This document shows, one piece after another, positions 20,788 to 30,831 of a stretch of DNA of 64,000 nt. The notes under the pieces were generated by a model. That model searched no databases. It had not been told where the DNA came from and saw nothing but the letters and a program-made list of their open reading frames with translations. Source of the DNA: Coleophoma eucalyptorum (lineage: Eukaryota; Ascomycota; Leotiomycetes; Helotiales; Dermateaceae); NCBI GenBank assembly GCA_026120035.1, contig JALRME010000006.1:620001-684000 (forward strand), read 5' to 3'. Every line of letters begins with the position of its first letter. Within the stretch, counting starts at the first letter, position 1. Both the position numbers and the translations under genes were made by a program.

Positions 20788-23341
20788 CTAGATTCCGGCT
20801 TTTTCCATGCTGTTAACAAACAGTTCCCGGCATCTCACACGACTTCCAAGCCGTGCACACAGCAGGAAGGCTCCACTCAACTTCCGGTGCAAACTATACG
20901 TCTCCTCTGGGGGCGGAGCTAGTCTCTCGCGAATCATGACAGGAATCAAAGCCTTAACTCTCTCCGTAATTGTCTGGTCTTTAAAATCATAGACCTCTGG
21001 CGACGACTCCAAGAAAGGCTCTGCCAGCGTCAAGACAGACTTAATATGTGCATCAAGCATCGCCTTAGACTCGTGACCAGTCAAATAGCCTAAATCAATC
21101 GATAGATCCCGTACAGTGTTCCTGTCCGACTTCGAAGCAGCTGCAAGTAGTCGAGTATATTTAGTGATAAACTCTTTTGGGTACTCTCGAGAGGCCCCAA
21201 AGTCGAGTAATTCTAATTTATTTGTGCTGGCGTTGTAAAGGAAGTTGGTCCAATTAGGATCCGTTTGCATGAACTGGAATTCCGTAATCTCACGAAGACA
21301 AAGACGAAGAATCTGAGTTCCGATCCAATCTTTCTGTTCCTGTGTAAAGCTGTGAACCCTGGTCACACCAACACCTTCCATATATTCCATGGTGATAACT
21401 TGCTTGCCTGAAGCTTCAGGATAAGTCTTAGGTACCACAAACACCGCCGTCTCATCAGCTAGCAATTCTGCGAAACGACGTCCACATTGAGCTTCTCGGA
21501 GATAATCGCATTCCCATCCTAATTCGGTTCTTGCATTTGATATCGTCTTGTCCAAAAACAAGCCTTTGGGTAGTAGTCGTGATGCTGTGAGAAGGACCGC
21601 AAGATTGTTGAGATCTGAATCAATCGAATCTGCAACACCTGGATATTGGACTTTGACAGCGACTGGTTGTCCAGTGGACTTTAGAATTGCCTTATGGACT
21701 TGACCGATGGATGCAGCTGCCATTGGCACTTCTTCGAACTCCAAGTACAAGTCACGCCAGTCTGGTCCTAAGTTTGCTACTAGAACCCGATTTCGTTGTG
21801 AGGGCGGCATGTAGTCTGCTCGGTCCTGGACTCGTTGCAAGACCTCCTGAATAGGTGCTGGGAGCATCTTGGAATCCTGGAAACTCAACATCTGCCCAAG
21901 CTTGAGTGCCGCTCCCCTCATACGCGATAGCTTAGCTACAAGTCTGTCCATGTTTCCAGCACTGAGCATGAAGGAACCTTCTCCGCCGCTTCCGCTCACC
22001 CTGCGTATACTTTCACTGATGGCACCGCCAAACATTCCGGCGGCTAAGCCTCCATAGTTCCATAGACGGCCCAATCTTGAAGACGGTACCTTTGACTCGC
22101 GAAGCTGATGTGGAGTTTGTGTAGGTGGTACCCCGGCTTTAGCCTGGATATGGTTGTCAGTATTCAGTACTTAACCAATTGAATTAGGGAGGTCCTCTCA
22201 CAGCTCTGTCACTCGTCGCCTCTCCGATCCCATCAGCTAGCTGTTTGAAATCATCCTTTTCTGCTTGAAAGCTTGTTGAATGTGGCTTCTCCATAGAGTG
22301 ATTCTCTAACGAGACAGAGACGCCCGGGCTATTCTGATCTTTGCTAACCATGAGATTCGCTTTAGCCGATGCCTCCTGATCAGCTCTAGAATAAAATTCA
22401 TCTCTAACTGGTCTTTGAGTCTTAGCTCCCAAGAGTCTAGCGACACGAGGGCTATGAAATAAGGCAGTATCGATGCCTTCGGGAACTTCTTCCTGCTGTG
22501 GGATTGCTTTAGCAGAGGTTCCTTGTTCTTGCTTTGAGCCTTGCAGAGGCTTATAGAACGTGTCAGAGTTGATTCCATTATCAGGTAGATGTTCGTCACC
22601 ACCTTGAATATCAGATGGGTGTTTTGGTATTTTGGTCCTAGGAAGTGAGGAGAGAGTTGGCGATGTATGCCCACGCCTTTGATAAAAGCTATCCTCATCA
22701 TGCCCATCTTCAAGCTGTCCTGTCACAAAGTTGCCTTCCGCATCTGCACTTCGAGAGGGTATCTGGAATTCAGATTCTCTTTGCAAGGATCTTGCCACAT
22801 CAGAAGTAAGTCGTGAAGTTTCTGGACTCTGAACGCTAGATCTCCAATTCGTCGAAGCACTGTCGATTGTGTGGACCTCGATTTTGGCAGTCGTCGGGGG
22901 TATCGTACCGTCGCGGAGAGGGAATCGATCTGCCTGTTCTTGCAGAATCTTGAGGTCGCCTGTTGGAGGCGGATCCCTGGAAGAATTCTTGGACGAACTC
23001 TCGTAGAAATGGTCTTGTTCTAGTGTCTCCTCTTGCTTCGGCGCAGGCTCAGCAGCTTCTGTGGACTTCTTGCTTGGTACAGGCCCTCCCTTATTTTTCA
23101 CTTCCTCTGTGGTCGCCTCCTTAGTCCATGGCGGCGCATTGTCATTCAAACGTGAAACAAGAAAAGATGCAGCTTTCAAAGTTTCCGTGGCTCTGTCAGT
23201 CTGACTCCGTACTGCCTTTGCTAAGCTGGAGGTTTTGCTATAGACATCCAATTGCCGGGACCTGAGCGCTACATGCTTCTGTGCAACTCCGCGAGAAGCA
23301 TTGAAGAGCGCAGCTAGGTCCAGAAGCCTTCTACCTGCCAT
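20788..23341 (-). CDS. coq8: COQ8/ABC1-family atypical kinase, coenzyme Q biosynthesis
   Basis: Coq8 (ADCK3) is a mitochondrial atypical kinase/ATPase that supports the coenzyme Q synthesis complex. Two exons (23341-22202, 22143-20788) join to 831 residues. The N-terminus (MAGRRLLDLAALFNASRGVAQKH) fits a targeting region; residues about 100-380 are low in conservation, polar and Ser/Pro/Glu-rich. The kinase-like core carries the family's KxGQ motif (KLGQ, about 461-464), the Ala-rich loop (PMAAASIGQVH, about 521), VAVKVQYPGV, the ECDYLREA segment, QTDPNWTNFLY and LLDFGASREYPKEF. These are all characteristic of ABC1/ADCK proteins rather than ordinary kinases. The disordered N-terminal extension makes the protein longer than the yeast enzyme (about 500). 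Confidence 0.95.
22144..22201 (-). other. Intron of COQ8
   Basis: A 58-base phase-0 intron (GTGAGA...CTGAC...CCAG). Without removal the frame stops soon after at TAA. Splicing joins EATSDRA to AKAGVPPTQ. Confidence 0.87.
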
Positions 23342-23866
23342 CGCGATGGATGAAAAGTATTGCTGGGTATCATCGATACATTGTGCTGTCGCTTTCTGAT
23401 CTGTACAGAAAAGAGTCGCGCGAGATCACGATAAAATCATCTGTAGCTCGGAAAGCTTACTAGCTACCCCTGTAAATTTTCCATGACGTATCCATGTACC
23501 TGGCTAGGGTTGCCGGGTTGCTGCAATGCTCGATACCTCACATTTTGGGTCACACTATTTGTACGTTGCGAAAGATATGCTTTATATGAATATCTATAGA
23601 ATCGCCACAACATGCTTGCAATCAGATATTGAAAAATGTAGACTTCAGTGATTTCTGAATGTCATAATCCAGGTTCTAGATTTCATGACCACCTTAGGGA
23701 GCACTTGGACTTTCACTATAACCATAGACTGTTAACGATTTGGTCATCTATCGGTCCACTAATTAAGGAATGACTTTGGCATCCTATTTCATATATACAG
23801 CAGGACCTTGGATATCTCAACTAACTACTCAAACGCCTTGAGCACAGTTATAAGGCAACTACATGG
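23342..23866. promoter_or_regulatory. Intergenic region between ESS2 3' end and COQ8 5' end
   Basis: These 525 AT-rich bases should contain the COQ8 promoter (right of 23341) and the ESS2 terminator (left of 23867). No gene is seen. Confidence 0.4.
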
Positions 23867-25249
23867 TTATTTCCCACTAGGAGTCCACTTTCCCTTGAGA
23901 CTTGACCCTGTCTTCATCCGACTGGTGCTTGGTGTTTGCAAGCCAAAAACACTTGGACTGCCCTTGGTACCAGCAGAGCCAACGCGGCTAAGTAATCGCT
24001 GAGCAGCTGGTGTCATTTGTCCTGGTGTAACCCTTGGACTACTTGGGAATTTGGGGACTGGGGTCATATCAACCTTGCCAGTCAATCCATTCCTAGAAGA
24101 AGCTCGTTTCGATCTAGCTACCTTGTCAACCATTCGGTGGTGTAAGTCTTCTCTTCTGCTTTGATCTTTAATAATAAACGGGTTCTTGGTTGTATCTCCT
24201 TTGCCAAGATCAATGACAGGAGCTGGAGTGAAATCCTCCATCTCTGGTTCGTCATCCACAAAAGCATAGCCATTCACCCGAGGAGTTTCGCTGCCATTAA
24301 AGCCTGATTCTGAGTCTAATACAGGACGCTTTCCTGCCATAGCATCTTTAATTGCGGACAACGACGGCGATGGGGGTACGGCAAGTTCTTCTTTGACGTT
24401 AGGGACTGGTAGACGAGTGTTAGCATAAGCAACACTTTTTGGAGCTGCCCTTGACTCGTTTTGTGCCTTCTGTGCAACTGTCTCCAATGAATCCTCGATG
24501 CCATCCGGTCTGAACATGAGCTGATTTTGTGGGTTTGATTTCCATGCATCCGGCCGTGCAGGCCTCTCATTCGTATCTTGGATGGCAAGTCTGTCTCTTT
24601 TACCTCCATCGTCCTGTAAAGATGCGCGTGACTCCAAAAGTTTTGTTTCGATTTCTTTCTGCTTTAGCATCATCTTCGACGGTATCTTGTTTCCCTGCCA
24701 CATCCAGGCATATTTCTCTGCTCGCTTTTGGTTCTGTTTATCGATGAGCTTGTAGAAGCTTTCGTTGTCTTCGCTGGTATACCGAGACTGGAAAGTATCT
24801 AGGCTCATATTGGTGTCTACTTCTATAGCTCTCTCCGGCATGGTTGAGGACGTCATGTCAGACACGACAGACATGGGCGTATCCCCGGCAAATCCTCTGG
24901 GTGTATCTGAGGCTCTGGTTGGTGTCTGAACAGAAGTCCCTCGTCGTCCTCTCTTCCGTCCCGGAGTCATAACCTGTTTCAATCTCCTCGCCGCACTGGC
25001 AATCCAAGCAGAATCTTGTGATTCTAAGGCGTCCAAATATTCTTGCTGGGTCTCAGATTCGAGCAGACCAGGGAAGAAATCCCTAGCAATGATTTCAGAT
25101 ATCGCATCGGTGTAGGAATCCTCGTCAATAACATTCTTGGGGCGTTTGATTCGTTTCGGCGGCGGAGGCATCAGGTCTGTGTCGGTCGAGCGGCGCGCAA
25201 CCGCTGACGACTGTGAATCAGCACCGCTGGTGCCTTTAACCAACGACAT
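23867..25249 (-). CDS. Nuclear protein ESS2 (Es2/DGCR14/Bis1), spliceosome-associated
   Basis: Es2 family proteins are nuclear and copurify with late spliceosomes. The single exon gives 460 residues. Family marks are the N-terminal PPPPKRIKRPKNVIDEDSYTDAI followed by IIARDFFPGLLESETQQEYLDALES, a central region with NESFYKLIDKQNQKRAEKYAWMW, and the C-terminal TPAPVIDLGKGDTTKNPFIIKD with basic Ser/Pro/Thr-rich repeats (TPVPKFPSSPRVTPGQMTPAA). The start is the ATG at 25249; the frame is open seven codons further but only from a GTG. It forms a head-to-head pair with protein phosphatase 5 across 324 bases. Confidence 0.93.
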   Translation of the reverse strand: MSLVKGTSGADSQSSAVARRSTDTDLMPPPPKRIKRPKNVIDEDSYTDAISEIIARDFFPGLLESETQQEYLDALESQDSAWIASAARRLKQVMTPGRKRGRRGTSVQTPTRASDTPRGFAGDTPMSVVSDMTSSTMPERAIEVDTNMSLDTFQSRYTSEDNESFYKLIDKQNQKRAEKYAWMWQGNKIPSKMMLKQKEIETKLLESRASLQDDGGKRDRLAIQDTNERPARPDAWKSNPQNQLMFRPDGIEDSLETVAQKAQNESRAAPKSVAYANTRLPVPNVKEELAVPPSPSLSAIKDAMAGKRPVLDSESGFNGSETPRVNGYAFVDDEPEMEDFTPAPVIDLGKGDTTKNPFIIKDQSRREDLHHRMVDKVARSKRASSRNGLTGKVDMTPVPKFPSSPRVTPGQMTPAAQRLLSRVGSAGTKGSPSVFGLQTPSTSRMKTGSSLKGKWTPSGK

Positions 25250-25573
25250 CTTCAAACTGAGGTTATTCACAAGCTTGCCGCCAGCGGTGGTTGTAAGGAG
25301 AGCAGAGATGTATTATGGATGTCTATAGCAAGGGTGCGCATGGAAGAAAGTTAAGGCAGATACGAATCGATAAGAACCTAATCGCTATCGCACTACGGTA
25401 GCCACAATATCTCCGAACTTGTAGAATTCCTCTTTAATTCGGACTCTCGCCGGGCTGAGTCTTTCAGTCACATTTGAATCTCTACTTGTATTCTACTCTT
25501 CGAGTCTCGCGCGCTTCAGGCCAACCAGTGAGAGGAAAGGCACCAGAAAACCACTTATTTGCCCGTCTTCATC
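25250..25573. promoter_or_regulatory. Shared promoter, ESS2 / protein phosphatase 5
   Basis: These 324 bases lie between two divergent starts. No specific binding site is recognised with confidence. Confidence 0.45.
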
Positions 25574-27349
25574 ATGACGTCGGCAGAGGAGGAGGCGGTT
25601 GCGTTCAAGAACCAGGGCAATAAAGCTTTCGCAGCGCATGACTGGCCCACTGCAATAGATTTTTACACGAAAGCTATTGAATTGAACGACAAGGAGCCGA
25701 CGTACTTCTCGAACAGAGCACAGGTTTGTCTTCTGCTGTTGAACGCGAGGTGGTCGTCTGACTAACTTACGCACAAGGCCAATATCAAATCAGAGGCATA
25801 TGGATACGCTATAGCAGATGCAACAAAGGCTATTGAGCTTGACCCGAATTTCGTAAAGGTACGCACTGGAAACGGAATCTTGTCTGTCAATATCGTTGTG
25901 AGCGCAGATATCGTAGCGGTCTAGGTTGCTAATTCTTCGAAGGCATACTACCGACGGGCAGTCGCCTACACGGCAATCCTCAAGACCAAAGACGCTCTAA
26001 AAGATTTCAAGACAGTCGTCAAGAAGGCCCCAAATGACAAAGATGCGAAGCTCAAGCTGGCAGAATGCGAGAAGATTGTTCGAAGAGTGGAGTTCTTCGC
26101 AGCAATTGAGGTCGGGGACCCTCCCTCTGCCGCAGAAGGTCTTGATCTTGACTCGATGGTTGTGGATGCCGACTACGATGGAGTTCGATTGGAGAAGGAG
26201 ATGACAACTGAATTCATCACGGATATGTTAGAACGCTTCAAGAACGGCAAGAAGATTCACAAGAAATATGTATACCAGATTGTCATTGCGGTCCAGAAGA
26301 TCGTTTATGATGAACCTACGATGGTCGAGATGGAAATCGAGGACGATGCTACACTGACAGTGTGTGGAGACACCCATGGTAAGTCGTGCGACCTTGAGCA
26401 CTGAGGGCCCGCTAATGTTTTGCAGGCCAATTTTTCGACTTGATGGAATTATTCCGACTGAATGGTTTGCCAACGGAAAAGCACTATTACCTGTTTAATG
26501 GCGATTTCGTTGATAGAGGGTCCTGGTCTACAGAAATCGCGCTTTTGCTCTACGCCTACAAGTGGCTGCGACCTTCTCAATTCTTCATTAACCGAGGTAA
26601 CCACGAGACAGATGATATGAATCGCGTCTATGGTTTTGAAGGCGAGTGTAAGGCAAAGTACAATGGTATGTGTGAGCAATAGTCTATTATCAAGCTCTAC
26701 TAAATAACTTCACAGATCGCACCTTCAAGCTATTCTCTGAGAGTTTCTCGGCCCTTCCACTTGCCACGCTCATTGGCAAGAAGTATCTGGTTCTCCACGG
26801 AGGATTGTTCTCTGATGATAAGATTACGCTAGATGATATTCGAGCTCTAAACAGACATAACCAGCGCCAACCAGGCCAGGCTGGTCTGATGATGGAAATG
26901 CTCTGGACAGACCCACAAACCGAGCCTGGAAGAGGACCAAGTAAGAGAGGTGTTGGCATGCAATTTGGACCCGATGTCACCAGGCGATTTTGTGAAAAGA
27001 ACGGCTTGTCAGCTGTCATCCGAAGCCACGAGGTACGAATGGAAGGATACGAAGAAGAGCATGATGGAAAGTGCATCACAGGTATGCAGGGAACAACTAC
27101 TTACTTCGTTATAATTATGTGGCTAACTATGTCCCAGTCTTCTCCGCACCCAGGTATTGTGACAGCACGGAAAACAAGGGCGCTTATATCAACATTGGCC
27201 CCGATTACAAACTTGAATTCCACAAATTTGACGCCGTGCCGCACCCCAACATCAAGCCCATGGTAAGTTCCTTCTAGGTTGTGAGCCTGCACTACTTACT
27301 ATTTCCCCAGGCATATGCTCAGAGCTCTCTCATGTCTGCAACATATTAA
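25574..27349 (+). CDS. ppt1: Serine/threonine protein phosphatase 5 (PPT1)
   Basis: PP5/Ppt1 couples a TPR domain that binds Hsp90 to a PPP-family phosphatase and dephosphorylates Hsp90 and its partners. Seven exons (25574-25723, 25778-25858, 25943-26378, 26426-26665, 26716-27081, 27138-27262, 27311-27349) give 478 residues, the usual length. TPR repeats occupy residues about 5-105 (AVAFKNQGNKAF-like start, YTKAIELN, AYYRRAVAY). The catalytic PPP motifs are all present: GDTHGQFFDL, GDFVDRG, RGNHE, LHGGLF and IRSHE. The C-terminus (HPNIKPMAYAQSS) is the autoinhibitory helix region. All six joins keep frame and pass through conserved motifs. Confidence 0.96.
25724..25777 (+). other. Intron 1 of PPT1
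   Basis: A 54-base phase-0 intron (GTTTGT...CTAAC...CAAG). Removal joins FSNRAQ to ANIKSEAYGYA of the TPR domain. Confidence 0.85.
25859..25942 (+). other. Intron 2 of PPT1
   Basis: An 84-base phase-0 intron (GTACGC...GCTAAT...GAAG). Removal joins DPNFVK to AYYRRAVAY. Confidence 0.85.
26379..26425 (+). other. Intron 3 of PPT1
   Basis: A 47-base intron (GTAAGT...CTAAT...GCAG) that splits the catalytic GDTHG motif. Confidence 0.9.
26666..26715 (+). other. Intron 4 of PPT1
   Basis: A 50-base intron (GTATGT...CTAAA...ACAG). Removal joins CKAKYN to DRTFKLFSE. Confidence 0.87.
27082..27137 (+). other. Intron 5 of PPT1
   Basis: A 56-base intron (GTATGC...GCTAAC...CCAG). Removal joins DGKCIT to VFSAPRYCD. 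Confidence 0.88.
27263..27310 (+). other. Intron 6 of PPT1
   Basis: A 48-base phase-0 intron (GTAAGT...CCAG) leaving a 39-base last exon that encodes AYAQSSLMSATY. Confidence 0.83.
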
Positions 27350-27598
27350 ACATCGTATCATTTATGGCATGATATCCGCCGTGGATCTTCCTGGAATCTC
27401 TGCATCTCTTCCGCTGTAATAGCGAAATACATGATGAATAGAGAGCTCGTTTCATGGGAGGGACGAGATATAAATTCTTGGCCCTGTAAAAATAGACGTA
27501 GTACCTTAGCATCGTCCATCATCATGGTGGAAACGCGCCTCCAAAAAGAAGCCCATCTGAATAGATCACATAATGTTACTCACAATTTTTGGAATCCA

Positions 27599-28051
27599 TC
27601 AAGCATCCCAGATCTTTGAAGTGTCCTTATTCGCAACCAAGATATTCAGCCAACTCCCCTTCCCTCTAACTCTCCATGCTACCTGTCCTTCCTGCTCGTC
27701 CCCACCAACCCAACCTCCTAATGCTGCAACAACTGGGCTGAGATCCTCTCTCGGAACCCTAATCCAGCATTCCCTCTCCTCCACCTTCAAAATATCAACC
27801 GATATCGCGGAGCCCATCAAACCAAGAAATTGTGTCAGGGCTGAAGTGACATATGACTTCACAGTCAAGTCATCGAGAACTGCCTTGCTGATGCTCGGGG
27901 ATGAGTCGATTAGCTCCAAATGGATGTAGGAGAACGGTGGTGCTCTAATGGTGATGCTCTTAATTTCGTGACCTTTGGAGACAGACTTTTGGGTCTTTTC
28001 CGGACTGTTTGGTGCTGCATCTTCCATACTGATATCGCTAGAAGCACTCAT
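27599..28051 (-). CDS. pop8: Ribonuclease P/MRP subunit POP8
   Basis: Pop8 is a small protein shared by RNase P (tRNA 5' maturation) and RNase MRP (rRNA processing). The single exon gives 150 residues. Family-like segments are PPFSYIHLELI, VKSYVTSALTQFLGLMGSAISVDILKVEERECWIRVPRED and AWRVRGKGSWL. The start is the ATG at 28051 (MSASSDISMED); the frame extends upstream only to a TTG. It forms a head-to-head pair with SPT4 across 417 bases and converges with PPT1. Confidence 0.88.
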   Translation of the reverse strand: MSASSDISMEDAAPNSPEKTQKSVSKGHEIKSITIRAPPFSYIHLELIDSSPSISKAVLDDLTVKSYVTSALTQFLGLMGSAISVDILKVEERECWIRVPREDLSPVVAALGGWVGGDEQEGQVAWRVRGKGSWLNILVANKDTSKIWDA

Positions 28052-28468
28052 CCTGTCTTTTATTGCAAAGGTCAAGTAGAGAAGGCGTACTGAGCTGCAA
28101 GGTTTTGGGTCCTTATATTGTGTAGCGTTCAAAAAGTTGACGAATGTACGGTTGGGTGGTTTGTGGAAAGTTTGGTTGCAAATTGAACTTATTATATATC
28201 ACATTCTTCCTCTCCTATTTCAGCTTCACTTTTATCTAGCGGCGAAAAATGCTGATGCTGAAAAGTGAAAGACTGAAGAGGAAAAATCACAGAAGTCGTC
28301 CATCTCATGGACCTCAAATCTCAGCCTTCTCTGGTTTTTTTAGTCGCCTCAGCCTTGCGGGCATCGCAAGACCCCTGCTACAGTACCGCCATCTAGAACA
28401 ACAACATATCTCAAGCTTGTTCGAGCCGTTCACAACCTTCACAAGCCCATCGCAAATTTCTCGAAGCC
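28052..28468. promoter_or_regulatory. Shared promoter, POP8 / SPT4
   Basis: 417 bases between divergent starts. A TATATA-like element lies near 28192-28197. No gene is seen. Confidence 0.4.
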
Positions 28469-29001
28469 ATGTCTGAGAACTTCGTACCACCAGGACAGCA
28501 GCGCAACCTGCGCGCCTGCATGGTCTGTTCAATTGTGATGACCACCTCAGTAAGCTCCCTCCTCCATGACCAGCTGCACTGCGCTGCTGGAATCATCTTC
28601 CTTCCCTACGCTTGAAAATAACCAAAGAGCAACTGCTTATTTACCCCTTACAGCGATTCCAGCGAGAAGGTTGCCCCAACTGCGAAGACTTTTTGCATCT
28701 CCAGGGCTCCATGGACGCCATCATCGACTGCACGTCCCAAGTCTTCGAGGGGCTCATCACGCTCGCGGACCCCTCCAAATCCTGGGTTGCAAAGTGGCAG
28801 CGTCTTGATGGCTATGTGAGAGGCGTTTATGCCACAAAAGTCAGCGGCATCTTACCCGAGGAAGTAATTGCTGTCATGGAAGACGAGGCGAGGATTCGTT
28901 ATATTCCGTGAGTTGAATCCCTCTGCTGAACTGGGCTTGTGTTCCGATATGGTTTACTAATAATTGGTAGACGTGATGGCAGTGCTACAGAGGCGGATTA
29001 G
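28469..29001 (+). CDS. spt4: Transcription elongation factor SPT4
   Basis: Spt4 partners Spt5 (DSIF) to keep RNA polymerase II and I processive. Three exons (28469-28549, 28654-28907, 28971-29001) give 121 residues. The zinc finger is complete: Cys17 and Cys20 in RACMVCSIV, Cys34 and Cys37 in EGCPNCEDF. The core [24 protein letters not shown] and [21 protein letters not shown] are diagnostic. The first intron falls inside the zinc finger, between the two Cys pairs. Confidence 0.96.
28550..28653 (+). other. Intron 1 of SPT4
   Basis: A 104-base phase-0 intron (GTAAGC...TACAG). Removal joins SIVMTTS to [10 protein letters not shown]. Confidence 0.9.
28908..28970 (+). other. Intron 2 of SPT4
   Basis: A 63-base intron (GTGAGT...ACTAAT...GTAG). 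Removal completes RYIPRDG and a short tail ending EAD. Confidence 0.87.
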
Positions 29002-29250
29002 ATTGAGCAAGTGGCATTTGTTTTTCATGGGATATGTGGAGTATAAATTTGCATAGTCAGGATGGCAGCTTCATTGGGATGCAGCGGGAGTTTAGGAGTT
29101 CAAGCTTGGGGACGAGCAGATGGAAAAATGGGATATCTTTTTCTACAGGATAATTCAGGTGGTATCAAAACGCCGAACCTCAAATACGCCTCGCTGTGAT
29201 GCCACCAGCCCATCCAGACACCTTCGCCAAAATCAGAGATCATTCAATAT

Positions 29251-30332
29251 CTAAAACCTTTGCTTCTTTGCTGGGCCTGGCCCTCCGAATCCGGGGCCAC
29301 TTCGTCCCCTCTTTGCATTCCTCTCCATTTCTTCTTTCATGATCCGCTCTGCTTCGCTTATCTTTTTGGGCTGCTCGATCACTGCAGCTTTCTTGCCTCC
29401 CAGGGCGTTCTTCTTGGCCGCGGCAAAGACGTTTTTGGGCTTGCTTTGGAAGCCCATCTTCAAAGATACCTTTGCTGGTGCAGCTGCAGGCTCTGCAGCT
29501 AGAGCCTGTGCGCTGGCTTCACCATCTGCACCATCATTTTTCTCCTCCTTCTCGCCGGCTTGAGCTTCCAGAGTTCCAGTTACAGGCGAGGTCGATTTGT
29601 CCTTGACCTCAGCTTCAGAACCAACTTTCGCCGCAGGTTTTGCGCCAAAAGATAGTTTTATTTTCTCTCCTTCCTCGCGCTTTAACTCCCTCTCTTCCTC
29701 GTCGACCTCGGTTTCCCCTCGACTCTCGGCTGCCTCCTTTGCTCTCCGCACTTGCTCCCTAATAAGCCTCTGCTCACGCTCTTCATCCCCTTGATCCTGA
29801 CGTTCCTTCTTCCGAATAGCATCCTGGCGACGGAGATTCTCGGGCGAGTTATCGATCCACGCCACATGAATTCCCTTCTCATTCTCTTCGACCCTACAGA
29901 TTCCCTCACGCCCAACATACTTGGCAAACTCTGTCAGCGAGGGCCACTTTGTCGAGTTCATATGCACATGTTCCTTGTTGGCAATGTATTCCTGGTAGAA
30001 GTGGTTGAGGTTAACCTGTTTCTCGCCATGAGAGGTTCTAAGGAGCTGCAGAAAGTCGCGTTTGAATTGGTTGCTGTAATCTTCGATGTACTTCTTAGGA
30101 TCTTCGCCGACCAGTAGCATTTGCCTAACGTGCGTTTCCGACTGAGTGTGCATCTTGAAGCCATTCTCGTCGCGCATCTGACGCTCGCAGACCTGGTTGG
30201 AGTTAGTCTTGCTGCACAGCCAGATAGGAATACGCAGGAACTTACTTGACAGTACCATCGCAGACGCTGAAGTCCTTTGGACTTGAGTTTATTATTGAGG
30301 TGCTTCGTGGAGCCTACTTCTGCTTTAGGCAT
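29251..30332 (-). CDS. DNA/RNA-binding protein KIN17
   Basis: Kin17 is a nuclear zinc-finger and winged-helix protein linked to splicing, DNA replication and repair. Two exons (30332-30246, 30192-29251) give 342 residues. The N-terminus MPKAEVGSTKHLNNKLKSKG and the finger CQVCERQMRDENGFKMH...H (C-x2-C, then two His) are diagnostic, followed by the Kin17 winged-helix region (YEEDYSNQFKRDFLQLL-like, HFYQEYIANKEHVHMNSTKWPSL, VGREGICRVEENEKG). The rest is a charged helix (RREQVRRAKEAAES-like) and a Lys/Ala-rich tail with IKLSFGAKP. As in other fungi, no C-terminal KOW domain is visible. It converges with SPT4. Confidence 0.95.
30193..30245 (-). other. Intron of KIN17
   Basis: A 53-base phase-0 intron (GTAAGT...CTAAC...CCAG) within the zinc finger; removal joins RWYCQ to VCERQM. 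Confidence 0.9.
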
Positions 30333-30831
30333 CTTGATATGTGGTTTGCGATCGTAGAGGGATGGTTAGATTGAGGAAAAGAGCGCGATGAGGCTGGTGC
30401 TTGGAGGTGGCGTTCCGGCCGCTAGCCGTGCCCATAGAACTCAAGGGCAAAGACTATATAAACGACGTCCAAGTTTCGACCCTCGAGGCTTTAAACAGTC
30501 TCAAATTGACAACGAATGAAGGATTACTATTACATCTGATTCTATTTTCGACACTGCAACTAAGCTAAGTTACTGAAGCTACCTTAAATCATGGTCACAT
30601 AGCGATTAAGTCATTTCGTCGTCAGCATTATCTTAAAACAATGCCCTAAACATGCCCAGGACCCAGGCGCCTTATTCTTCAACCCATTGTAAGTTCAAGC
30701 AAATCCCCCACAAAGAGCATTCCTCTATGCTCATTCCATTGTCCCCCTTTTTTATTCCCCATATAGACAGTCGACCCAGTATATTCACATAGAAGCCAGT
30801 AAAATAGCAAAAGACGGAACCACCACCTCTC
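30333..30831. promoter_or_regulatory. Intergenic region, AzgA 3' side / KIN17 5' side
   Basis: 499 bases hold the KIN17 promoter and the AzgA 3' untranslated region. No gene is seen. Confidence 0.4.
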
